Of a DNA stretch of 17,594 bases, positions 1 through 7,012 are shown one piece after another. The position numbers and the translations under genes were made by a program. The DNA is from an uncultured Blautia sp. Lineage in GTDB: Bacteria; Bacillota; Clostridia; Lachnospirales; Lachnospiraceae. The notes under the pieces were generated by a model. That model made no database searches. It saw only the letters and a program-made list of their open reading frames with translations, and was not told the origin of the DNA. The stretch is from NCBI GenBank assembly GCA_900551075.1, contig URVB01000062.1, positions 1 to 17,594 on the forward strand, in the 5' to 3' direction. The first letter of the stretch is position 1; every line of letters starts with the position of its first letter.

Positions 1-979
1 CCAAACTCATCTGCTACAGAGACCGTTTTATTCAAATATGAAATAACGCCAATAACCTCCATGTAGATTTCCCCGCCAATGCCAAAATTATTTCTAACTG
101 CCCCAAGTTAATGTTGGATAGATTTATGATAGAGAACAGCATTTGAAACGAGGTTTTCAAACAATCTGTTCCGAAAGCCACGTTCAATATCAGTAAATGC
201 ACCGCTATTCCAATAACAAAGGTCGAAACGAAAATTGTAATCGATGCAGAAATCTTTGTAATTGCCAGTCGAGTACGCCCATGTTTAGTTGCTCGTAGAA
301 TACTGTCGGCTCCCGTTTGATATTCATTTGAAAAAATCGGAGCGGCAATCGCAACACATAAAATGGAAAGGATTAGGATATATAATTCGATATAATCAAA
401 GGCATCCTTTGACATTCCTGCATACAGTTGAAATGGTTTATCAACTTCCTCATATTTCGCACTTGCTTTTTGCTGTGCTGAAAAATGATTTTTTTGCTCG
501 TTTTTCATCACATCACTTAAATGCTCCGCACACTTTTCATAATAGTGCTGTTCAACCTCGTCAGGGTCAATATCCATCCAATCAGCACCAATGCCTGTTG
601 TCGGGTCAGCAAATGCCTCCGATACACCTTTTAGCAATGGACGAATAGGCACTATTTTCTCAATGTTTACCTCTAACGGAAATTCTTCTCCATCAATAGG
701 CCCGTATTGCTTAACGCAGTTCTGATAAGTTATTAGAGCCTCTTTTACTTTTTCCGCTGTTACCTCGCCCTGCGTGGCGGCATATAAATCTCTCTTATAT
801 TCAATCGCTGCCAAACCATCCAATTCGGTAACAGTCTCATCTTCATTGGGGCGATTGATACCCTCAAAGCTAATAGGCAAATATGCCATAAGTACAGATA
901 ATACCATTGCAACTGCAAGTAAAATTAAAGTGCGGCGTGACTTCAAAATCCTCTTAATCTCTAATCTGAAAAGACGCAT
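1..979 (-). CDS. ABC-2 type transporter permease, 3' end outside window, apparent frameshift
   Basis: Likely membrane subunit of the ATPase encoded just upstream (one base between that stop and this ATG). The ATG at 979 follows a strong AAGGAGGGG site. Residues about 15-36 form a first membrane segment, then comes a long polar loop (about 37-195, probably extracytoplasmic), then segments near 196-217 and 244-268. The cytoplasmic stretch with EYQTGADSILRATKHGR resembles the loop seen in ABC-2 permeases. The annotated frame stops at 32, but after the CCCC run at 101-104 a different minus-strand frame reads on sensibly (GIGGEIYMEVIGVISYLNK) to the window edge. One missing G (coding strand) would restore a continuous protein. 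Either a real frameshift or a sequence error. The substrate is unknown; an antimicrobial-peptide role is inferred from the VanRSZ-like neighbours. Confidence 0.8.
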
Positions 980-980
980 T

Positions 981-1868
981 TCACATCCCCTCCTTTTCTA
1001 AATCTGTCTGCGGAAACAGCCACAGATACAAGTCCTCTAACCGGGGAGATGCTGGAACAGCCCCGTCAAGTTCTGCCTGTTCTGATAAATAACGGATAGA
1101 AACTTGATTGTTATCCTCTCCACGTTGATTGATAATTCGCAGGTGCAACTCGTATTCCGGAAGTTTTTCCGCTGGAATAGTACAACTCCAAACCTTTCCC
1201 TCAATCTGCTTGACCAGTTCATCCGTTGTACCCACATCAATGATGTGCCCCGCTTTCATAATCGCGTTTCGAGTGGCGATATATTCAATGTCTGATACGA
1301 TGTGAGTAGAAATCAAAACCATCCGGTCATGGGAAAATTCAGATATGAGATTCCGAAACCGCACCCGTTCTCCGGGGTCAAGACCAGCAGTCGGTTCGTC
1401 CATGATAAGAATTTTGGGGTCATTCAACATTGCCTGTGCAATTCCTACACGGCGTTTCATGCCACCGGATAATTTGGATATTTTCTTGTTCTTAACATCG
1501 GAAAGTGTGAGAATTTCCAGCAAATGATTGATTTTCTTTGCTGTTTCTTTTGCGGGAACATCTTTCAATGCCGCAATATATTCTAAATAATCTTTTACTG
1601 TGAAATCACGGGAGTATCCGAAGTCCTGCGGCAAGAAGCCAAATAAATTTCGGTAAGCCTCGCCCATTTTGTGAATATCGGTGCCATCATAGAAGACTGC
1701 TCCGCTGGTTGGTGTCATAATATCTGCAATCATTCGCATAAGAGTTGTTTTCCCTGCACCGTTAGCTCCAAGCAAACCCCACACACCGGAAGTTAAGGTT
1801 AAACAAACATCATCGACAGCGGTTTTGTCCTTGAAGTGTTTGCTTAAATGTTCAATTTTTAGTTCCAT
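981..1868 (-). CDS. ABC transporter ATP-binding protein
   Basis: A 295-residue cytoplasmic ATPase that would power the adjacent permease. Walker A GANGAGKT lies at residues 34-41, the signature LSGGMKRR near 133-140, and the Walker B ILIMDEPTAGLDP follows, with the switch histidine in ISTHIVSD. The C-terminal extension of about 80 residues is typical of ABC-2 drug, bacteriocin or lantibiotic exporters. The ATG at 1868 is preceded by AGGAGCG about nine bases upstream. Transcription probably starts in the 1869-2021 spacer, where a -10 box and a motif shared with the VanR-like promoter are found, so the gene is likely controlled by the neighbouring two-component system. The substrate cannot be read from the sequence. 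Confidence 0.92.
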   Translation of the reverse strand: MELKIEHLSKHFKDKTAVDDVCLTLTSGVWGLLGANGAGKTTLMRMIADIMTPTSGAVFYDGTDIHKMGEAYRNLFGFLPQDFGYSRDFTVKDYLEYIAALKDVPAKETAKKINHLLEILTLSDVKNKKISKLSGGMKRRVGIAQAMLNDPKILIMDEPTAGLDPGERVRFRNLISEFSHDRMVLISTHIVSDIEYIATRNAIMKAGHIIDVGTTDELVKQIEGKVWSCTIPAEKLPEYELHLRIINQRGEDNNQVSIRYLSEQAELDGAVPASPRLEDLYLWLFPQTDLEKEGM

Positions 1869-1917
1869 TATTATCGCTCCTTTTTTGCTATGTTAGAATT
1901 TTGCCGAGGGCAAAAGC

Positions 1918-1960
1918 AAATGCCCTTGTTCAGTAATCATTGTACCGAACAAGGGCATTT
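1918..1960 (-). terminator. Strong hairpin between kinase gene and ABC operon
   Basis: A perfect 14-bp inverted repeat (AAATGCCCTTGTTC at 1918-1931 against 1947-1960) with a 15-base loop. On the minus strand the stem is followed by TTTGCTTTTG, a mediocre U-tract, so it may terminate transcripts coming from the kinase gene. Two further hairpins (1907-1912 with 1921-1926, and 1899-1905 with 1909-1915) overlap it or follow it, so attenuation is possible. Confidence 0.55.
1939..1944 (-). promoter_or_regulatory. Putative -10 box of the ABC operon
   Basis: TACAAT on the minus strand, 51 bp from the 1990 motif, matching the geometry of the VanR-like promoter (TATAAT at 4430-4435). No good -35 is present at 17 bp (TTGAGA at 19 bp is the best), which suits an activated promoter. 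It sits in the loop of the 1918-1960 dyad. Confidence 0.45.
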
Positions 1961-1989
1961 CAATCTCAAAGTTTCAACAGGAAAATCCA

Positions 1990-2003
1990 TAAGAAAGTCC
2001 TAA
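1990..2003 (-). promoter_or_regulatory. Putative response-regulator operator of the ABC operon
   Basis: The plus strand reads TAAGAAAGTCCTAA. The same motif with one change lies at 4481-4494 upstream of the VanR-like gene. A GAAAAT element is also close by in both places (1981-1986 and 4473-4478). The distance to the proposed -10 box is identical (51 bp from motif edge to the distal edge of the -10) at both promoters. Probably bound by the VanR-like regulator; this is inference from the shared sequence and spacing. Confidence 0.6.
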
Positions 2004-2021
2004 CATCATGCGTATATTTTC

Positions 2022-3086
2022 CTAAGCATGAAAAGGTAATGTGACAGTAAAACAGATGGTGTCATTTTTGCTTGTAGCTGTAATTTCGCCACCATGCAAA
2101 TGTATGATTTCTTCTGCTATAGAAAGACCAAGGCCAGCTCCTCCTGTGTCTGACAACCGAGCCTCATCCAAACGGTTAAACTTTTCAAAAATGTCTTTTA
2201 GCTGCTCCTGTGAGATAGGTTTTCCGTGATTTTGAATGGTAATAACAATGTTTGCGTTTTGCTTATGAGCAGCAATAGAAATTTCAGTATTGGGGTAACT
2301 GTATGCAGTGGCATTTTTCAAGATATAATTAAACACCCTCGCCAGCTTTTCGGGGTCAGCCATTACAAGGAGATTTTCATCCGCATCAAGGATGGCAGTA
2401 TTTCCTCTTGCTGATAATGTGGGATAAAATTCATCTATGAGCTGTACCAGCAAGCAGTACAAATCTAAATTTTCTTTTTTTAGTGGAACCGTTTTTGTGT
2501 GGTATCGGGTAATTTCAAATAATTCATTGATTAGTTTTTCAAGACGCTCCGCTTTTTCCAAAGCAATTCCCACATATTTTTCCCTCTGCTCTGTTGGCAT
2601 ATCTGGAGCTTCGCTTAATAAACTCAAATATCCAATTACCGTTGTAAGCGGCGTCCTGATATCATGGGCTAAATACATGACCAATTCATTTTTTTTATCC
2701 TCGGCTTCTTTGGCTGCCTGTTTACTTAAAAGAACAGACATTTTGATTTGGTTCATTTGGTCGGTTATATCCCGAAGCGGTTCGGACAGAGTAATCGCAT
2801 GGGCGTTCTGCTCATAGATTGTCTGCGTGGCTTCTACAATTTCATTCAAATACGCCCAGGGCTTTTTCCAGTAGTAATAGAAAATCACAAGAAAACCTAT
2901 TATGAGGTAAAAAATGAAAAGCGCATCCATACGCCAATACAGCCATGTTATAACAGGATTGTTGGATCGTGTAAAAATATATCCCAGCAACAAAGTCAGC
3001 ACAAAACCGATTACAACGTACAAAGCCAGCGTGATATAGAGTTGGTAGCGCAATTTCTTTTCTATCGAATAGTCCTTATTCTTCAT
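2022..3086 (-). CDS. VanS-like sensor histidine kinase
   Basis: A 354-residue membrane kinase paired with the VanR-like regulator two genes upstream. I place the start at the ATG at 3086, which has GGAGG five bases before it. The frame could extend to a TTG at 3101, but that codon has no comparable site. Membrane segments lie near residues 17-38 and 55-73 with a short external loop (about 16 residues). The phospho-acceptor is H141 in AHDIRTPL, the N box is around N258, the F region is IFEKFNRLD, and the G2 box is GGAGLGLS. The G1 region reads QNHGKPI, lacking the usual DxGxG pattern; VanS proteins also diverge there. The VanZ-like stop and this gene's ribosome site overlap, so translation is probably coupled. 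The signal is likely a cell-wall antibiotic or envelope damage; the exact ligand is unknown. Confidence 0.9.
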   Translation of the reverse strand: MKNKDYSIEKKLRYQLYITLALYVVIGFVLTLLLGYIFTRSNNPVITWLYWRMDALFIFYLIIGFLVIFYYYWKKPWAYLNEIVEATQTIYEQNAHAITLSEPLRDITDQMNQIKMSVLLSKQAAKEAEDKKNELVMYLAHDIRTPLTTVIGYLSLLSEAPDMPTEQREKYVGIALEKAERLEKLINELFEITRYHTKTVPLKKENLDLYCLLVQLIDEFYPTLSARGNTAILDADENLLVMADPEKLARVFNYILKNATAYSYPNTEISIAAHKQNANIVITIQNHGKPISQEQLKDIFEKFNRLDEARLSDTGGAGLGLSIAEEIIHLHGGEITATSKNDTICFTVTLPFHA

Positions 3087-3097
3087 AGGAACCTCCG

Positions 3098-3610
3098 TCA
3101 ATTTGCAATAAGCAGAACAGCTAAACCGCCAGTAACAAGAACAGTTACAATGGAAGCTATTACTATAATGACTTTATTTGCACGATTTCTACTCCGAAAG
3201 AGTTTCGCAAGCACAAGGTAAATAACGATTCCAAGTATTCCGCCACAGGTATTTGTAAGTAAATCCGTAATATCAGAACGACCGATTGCAAAAATATATT
3301 GGAGAACTTCCAAAGCTAAACTTGTTCCCAAAATAAACATCATCTTAATAAAAAACCTCGGTTCATGTTTGAGCATACACAAATAAATACCAAGCGGAGC
3401 AAAGATGGCGATATTTTCTAAAACCTCTGTCAGATGAAACCTTACCCCAACTTCATTGTCATAATAGAAAGGAATTAAATTGATGCTTCTGCAAGTATCT
3501 AATTCACTAATTGAAAATTGTAGTTTGAATACAATAATCCAGACTAAAAGTACCATGTAAATAGCAAAAAGTAATGGCACAAGAAAACTTGTTTTTTCTT
3601 TCTTACTCAT
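3098..3610 (-). CDS. VanZ-like family membrane protein
   Basis: A 170-residue integral membrane protein with about five hydrophobic segments. The family hallmarks are visible: INLIPF, then ENIAIFAPLGIYL, then EVLQYIFAIGRSDITDL followed by NTCGG. VanZ of the vancomycin cluster gives low-level teicoplanin resistance by an unsettled mechanism, and many relatives are uncharacterised. The start ATG at 3610 has GAGGTGA just upstream, and only 27 bases separate it from the regulator stop. It sits between regulator and kinase genes, which suggests a role in the same stress response, perhaps as an accessory to sensing or resistance. No D-Ala-D-Lac ligase or related enzymes are nearby. Confidence 0.88.
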   Translation of the reverse strand: MSKKEKTSFLVPLLFAIYMVLLVWIIVFKLQFSISELDTCRSINLIPFYYDNEVGVRFHLTEVLENIAIFAPLGIYLCMLKHEPRFFIKMMFILGTSLALEVLQYIFAIGRSDITDLLTNTCGGILGIVIYLVLAKLFRSRNRANKVIIVIASIVTVLVTGGLAVLLIAN

Positions 3611-3637
3611 AAGATCACCTCACTGGAGATGGCTTGA

Positions 3638-4339
3638 CTATATCTTATAGCCAACGCCCCATATTGTTTTAATATACTTTGGTTTTTCTGCTGTGTCTTT
3701 CAGCTTTTCACGCAAATGACGGATATGCACTGTGATTGTACTGCTATTCTTGCTGTAATACTCATCTTTCCATACAGAGCAAAACAAGTTCTCAACTGTC
3801 ACAACAGTACCTTTATGCTCCAAAAGAATACGCAGGATAGAAAATTCAGTAGGTGTCAACGCAATATTTTCGCCATCTAATAGGCACTCATAAGTCTGTG
3901 TATTTAACTGGAGCTTGTCATAAGTCAAGATAGCGTTTGTTTGACTTTCCTCCACGGAAACGGGAATGTATTTTTTATATCGCCGGAGCTGCGCCTTTAC
4001 TCTGGCAATGAGTTCAAGCGGACGAAAAGGTTTTGTTACATAATCATCCGCACCCAAGGTCAGCCCCGTAATTTTATCTGTTTCCTCGTCTTTCGCTGTC
4101 AACATGATAATGGGGTATGTGTGCTTTTCCCGGATTTTCTGACAGATAGAAAATCCGCTTATATCAGGGAGCATAATATCAAGAATTGCAAGGTCAAGCT
4201 CCTCTTGCTCAATGCAAGTCAAAGCGTCCTTTGCGGAGTAAAATTTATATACAATGTAGTTTTCATTTTGTAGATAGACTTCAAGTAGATCTGCAATATC
4301 ATGTTCATCGTCAACAACAAGAATTTTGCAATTCGTCAT
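3638..4339 (-). CDS. VanR-like OmpR-family response regulator
   Basis: A 233-residue DNA-binding response regulator. The receiver domain (about 1-120) has the acidic pair D10/D11, phospho-acceptor D54, T81 and K103 (TKPF). The winged-helix output domain covers about 135-233, with the TPTEFSIL region and the VHIRHLREKL recognition helix. It heads a minus-strand operon with the VanZ-like and kinase genes. The ATG at 4339 is preceded by AAAGGAC about ten bases away. The likely promoter has TATAAT at 4430-4435 and the putative operator at 4481-4494, suggesting autoregulation. It is a VanR-type regulator by architecture and context, but not part of a glycopeptide-resistance gene set in this window. 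Confidence 0.92.
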   Translation of the reverse strand: MTNCKILVVDDEHDIADLLEVYLQNENYIVYKFYSAKDALTCIEQEELDLAILDIMLPDISGFSICQKIREKHTYPIIMLTAKDEETDKITGLTLGADDYVTKPFRPLELIARVKAQLRRYKKYIPVSVEESQTNAILTYDKLQLNTQTYECLLDGENIALTPTEFSILRILLEHKGTVVTVENLFCSVWKDEYYSKNSSTITVHIRHLREKLKDTAEKPKYIKTIWGVGYKI

Positions 4340-4429
4340 TTTAACTTTGTCCTTTCTTTAGAGTTTCTGATTCAAATTATTGAAGGCTGTTCTTTTTGTG
4401 CTATTCAAAATCTGATACTTCACTTAAGT

Positions 4430-4435
4430 ATTATA
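4430..4435 (-). promoter_or_regulatory. -10 box of the VanR-like operon
   Basis: A consensus TATAAT on the minus strand, about 90 bases upstream of the start codon. The hexamer at the -35 distance (4453-4458, ATACAT) is poor, consistent with activator dependence. Confidence 0.55.
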
Positions 4436-4471
4436 TCAAATGAGCGTGTAGTATGTATTATTTTCTGCATG

Positions 4472-4494
4472 AGAAAATATTAAGAAATTCCTAA
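4472..4494 (-). promoter_or_regulatory. Putative operator of the VanR-like operon
   Basis: The plus strand contains AGAAA at 4472-4476 and again at 4483-4487 (11-bp step), the second within TAAGAAATTCCTAA (4481-4494). That 14-mer recurs with a single change at 1990-2003 upstream of the ABC genes. Helical-turn spacing and position upstream of the -35 fit an OmpR-type activator site. Confidence 0.55.
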
Positions 4495-4563
4495 AATTAT
4501 TATTGTTCCAGCAGCGTATCATGTGCTCAGAGCATTAATTCTGGCATAGCAGCAGGGGATAAA

Positions 4564-4716
4564 ATGTGTGGATTTTGGGCAAAAACAAAATGGTATTTTA
4601 CGTTGAATGCATTAATACGTGAATTTATTGGATATCTGAGTTTAACATGGAAAAGACATGCTCTTGTGATTAGTGTAGAGGCAGGTATCGTTGTAATGGG
4701 TAATATTATTAAGTAA
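4564..4716 (+). CDS. Small hypothetical basic ORF, one hydrophobic segment
   Basis: A 50-residue ORF on the opposite strand to both flanking operons, starting at ATG 4564 with AGGGGAT six bases upstream. The N-terminal half is rich in Trp and aromatic residues (CGFWAKTKWYF) and the C-terminal half is hydrophobic (ALVISVEAGIVVMGNII). It has more Lys/Arg than Asp/Glu. The frame is open upstream to about 4496, so it could be the 3' remnant of a longer gene. A hairpin with a short T-run follows at 4749-4786. I do not recognise the family. A small membrane-active or signalling peptide is conceivable given the neighbours, but that is speculation. Confidence 0.35.
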   Translation: MCGFWAKTKWYFTLNALIREFIGYLSLTWKRHALVISVEAGIVVMGNIIK

Positions 4717-4748
4717 TCCGAATATTGGGATTTGTTGGGATAAGGGGG

Positions 4749-4786
4749 ATGTCTCAGAGCAGCCTTGAGCTACTCTGGGACATTTT
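4749..4786 (+). terminator. Hairpin terminator, plus orientation
   Basis: ATGTCTCAGAG (4749-4759) pairs with CTCTGGGACAT (4773-4783) with one G-T wobble, followed by TTTT overlapping the stem end. It lies between the small plus-strand ORF and the convergent kinase stop at 4791. On the minus strand it lacks a following T-run, so it fits plus-strand transcription better. Confidence 0.55.
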
Positions 4787-4790
4787 GCAG

Positions 4791-6164
4791 TTATTTATTA
4801 AACTTTTCCGGTAAATGGATTTCGACTTTTAATCCATGTGGTAAGACATTTGAAAATTGGATTGTTCCTTGATGCACTTTTACAATCTGCCGCACTATTT
4901 TAAGCCCTAATCCATGTTCGGTTTCGTCCGTTCCTTCCTGAGAGCTTGGAATACAGGCACTGTTATTTAGCAGTGCCAGATAAGATTCTCTTATTCCACA
5001 GCCGGAGTCCGTGACGCAGAATATACAGGTTCCGTTGTCTATTTTGACATAAACAGATATCTGACAGCCTTTTGGATTATGTGTGATGCTATTCTGTATC
5101 AGATTGTGGAGCATCCGGTTGAGCAGAGAAACATCTCCATATATAGGTTTTACTGTATCAGAATCTATTTCAGAATAATTCAATTCATACATTTTGGACA
5201 TCCCGTTATTCAAAAATTCACTTATAACCTGTCGGGCAAGTTCAAACGGATTAAGAGCCTGTGTGCGGATCGGCTGCATGGAATATTCCAGTTTTGTTGT
5301 TAAATTCAGGTCTGCAACCAGCGAACGGAGTTGCTCACTCTGTTTCCGGATGATACCAGCCTGCCTTCTTGTTGCCGCGGGTAAGTCAGGGGTATCTTCA
5401 ATTTCACTGGAGTAACCTAAAATTATCGAAAGAGGCGTCCGGATATCATGAGATATCCCGCGAATCCACTCAGCTCGTGTATTATCTTTTTTTATAAGAT
5501 AGGCTCCGGCATGGTTTAGTCCTGTATTGATTTCTGCAAGCCTTCCTTTTTCTTCCAGATGAAATGCCTTTCCTTGTGAAAGTTTATGGATTCCATCCAT
5601 AATCGGTCTCATAGCTTTTTCGACTTTTCTGGTATTTCGTATGAACAGAATAACCATTACACATATGTTAATGATCAGGGCACAGATAATACCAAAAACT
5701 GTAGCGTAAAGATAGTACGTTTTCACTGAAAAATAGTAATGAACCCTTGTACCGGGCTGAAAGCCAATGACTAATAGTCCGTCGGGATGTTTCCAGACTT
5801 TCACAGGATAGTCATCAAGATACCATTTACTGAATATTGCGATATCCGTTGCGGAATATTCAAGCGGAAGTTCTTTAGGCAAATTGTTTTGCCAGATTAC
5901 AGTCCCATTGTCATCTAAAAGCATGGCCCATGTATCTGTCTGTGTCAATATATCCTGCACTTCAGAATCGGCTGCTATGATATCATCTTTTTTTTCAATC
6001 AAAGATGCGAAATGCTCTATGGGAAAGCCGGAACTTTTCACACCGATCAAATGTACAGTAAGAAGAAACAGACTGATCAGGGCGAGATTGATAACAAAAA
6101 ACAATATTAAAATCCCCAGGGTGGAAAGGATATATCGTCGAAAGAATCTGTCTACCTGCTTCAT
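4791..6164 (-). CDS. Sensor histidine kinase of the lantibiotic-protection module (CprK-like)
   Basis: A 457-residue membrane kinase. Segment 1 (about 12-38) and segment 2 (about 150-175) enclose an external domain of roughly 110 residues containing DTWAMLLDDNGTVIWQNN, a small sensor-like fold. The phospho-acceptor is H239 in ISHDIRTPLS. The ATPase domain shows the N box NLIQNSITHNP, the G1 box DSGCGI and the G2 box HGLGLKIV. The ATG overlaps the regulator stop as ATGA with GGAGG upstream, so the two are translationally coupled. Kinases of this layout beside LanFEG-type transporters, such as CprK of C. difficile, respond to lantibiotics. The assignment here rests on architecture and context, so the exact ligand is unknown. 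Confidence 0.88.
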   Translation of the reverse strand: MKQVDRFFRRYILSTLGILILFFVINLALISLFLLTVHLIGVKSSGFPIEHFASLIEKKDDIIAADSEVQDILTQTDTWAMLLDDNGTVIWQNNLPKELPLEYSATDIAIFSKWYLDDYPVKVWKHPDGLLVIGFQPGTRVHYYFSVKTYYLYATVFGIICALIINICVMVILFIRNTRKVEKAMRPIMDGIHKLSQGKAFHLEEKGRLAEINTGLNHAGAYLIKKDNTRAEWIRGISHDIRTPLSIILGYSSEIEDTPDLPAATRRQAGIIRKQSEQLRSLVADLNLTTKLEYSMQPIRTQALNPFELARQVISEFLNNGMSKMYELNYSEIDSDTVKPIYGDVSLLNRMLHNLIQNSITHNPKGCQISVYVKIDNGTCIFCVTDSGCGIRESYLALLNNSACIPSSQEGTDETEHGLGLKIVRQIVKVHQGTIQFSNVLPHGLKVEIHLPEKFNK

Positions 6165-6856
6165 CGTTTGGCCTCCTTAAGGTGAAGGCAATATCCAAGC
6201 CCTTTTACATTTAAAAGTGAAACAGGTTTTGAAGGATTACTTTCTATCTTTTCTCTTAAATGGCGGATATGTGTTACAAGTGTATTTTCATAACCCTCCC
6301 AAAATTCTCCACAGACTGTTTCGCAAAGGGAGCCTGTGGTTACGATCCTTCCGGCATTTTCAAATAGTTTTCCAAACAACAGGAATTCTTTTGCGGTCAA
6401 TGAAAATATTTCATTGCCGCGCTGAACTTCCGCCTTATCCAAATCAACGGTGGATGCGTCCAAATATACGATTCTTTCCTTTTCCGGATAGGATCGATTT
6501 AAGATTGCCTGCACACGGAGAAGGAGTTCTTTGGGAAGAAAAGGTTTTACCAGATAGTCATCCGCACCATTTTCAAATCCTGAAAATTTGTCATTAGCTT
6601 CTCCACGGGCTGTAAGCATCAGGACAGGAACGGTGCTTATTTGACGAATTTCTTTGAGAACCGTAAATCCGTCTATCCCGGGCATCATTACATCAAGGAT
6701 TATCATATCAGGTTGATGATTCCGAAACATGCTCAGCGCTTCTTTCCCAGAAGATGCAGTGGCAATTTTTGTGTATCCGGCACGTTCAAAAATAGACTGC
6801 AGCAATTCCAGAAGATCAGATTCATCATCAACGATAAGAACGCTTTTATTTTTCAT
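6161..6856 (-). CDS. OmpR-family response regulator of the lantibiotic-protection module (CprR-like)
   Basis: A 231-residue regulator with receiver residues D10/D11, D55, T82 and K104, and a winged-helix output domain with THIRHLREKIE. The ATG at 6856 follows a perfect AGGAGGTG site. It is divergent from the LanFEG-type transporter genes, and the intergenic region carries four phased CTCAAG repeats, its probable binding site. It is transcribed with the kinase (4-base overlap). Expected role: phosphorylated by the kinase when antimicrobial peptide is sensed, then activates the transporter operon and possibly its own. Confidence 0.9.
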   Translation of the reverse strand: MKNKSVLIVDDESDLLELLQSIFERAGYTKIATASSGKEALSMFRNHQPDMIILDVMMPGIDGFTVLKEIRQISTVPVLMLTARGEANDKFSGFENGADDYLVKPFLPKELLLRVQAILNRSYPEKERIVYLDASTVDLDKAEVQRGNEIFSLTAKEFLLFGKLFENAGRIVTTGSLCETVCGEFWEGYENTLVTHIRHLREKIESNPSKPVSLLNVKGLGYCLHLKEAKR

Positions 6857-6881
6857 ATTGCACCTCCTTTTTGCATTCCTT

Positions 6882-6887
6882 ATTATA
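6882..6887 (-). promoter_or_regulatory. -10 box for regulator/kinase operon
   Basis: A consensus TATAAT on the minus strand 26 bases upstream of the regulator start, followed by AAGGAATGC and the ribosome site. No convincing -35 is present. Confidence 0.5.
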
Positions 6888-6925
6888 ACTCAAATATTAA
6901 AAAAATCCTATTCAGGTCCTGAAAT

Positions 6926-6964
6926 CTCAAGGTAAACTCAAGGTTGCCTCAAGATACCCTCAAG
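6926..6964 (+). promoter_or_regulatory. Four CTCAAG repeats, 11-bp phased operator
   Basis: CTCAAG occurs at 6926, 6937, 6948 and 6959, each exactly 11 bp from the last, so all lie on one face of the helix. The last two overlap the -35 region of the transporter promoter (possible -10 boxes TATGTT 6970-6975 or TATGCT 6975-6980). This is the classic layout of tandem OmpR-type half-sites acting as an activator array. The neighbouring regulator is the obvious ligand. Confidence 0.75.
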
Positions 6965-7012
6965 AATGGTATGTTATGCTGATCGCGAATCAAAAAAGGA
7001 GGTACAAATATT

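Noticed and set aside
3087..3101. TTG start of the VanS-like kinase at 3101
   Set aside because: No ribosome site precedes it, whereas GGAGG lies five bases before the ATG at 3086.
1..4339. A complete vancomycin-resistance cluster
   Set aside because: Only regulator, kinase and VanZ-like genes are present; no ligase, dehydrogenase or dipeptidase gene is in the window.
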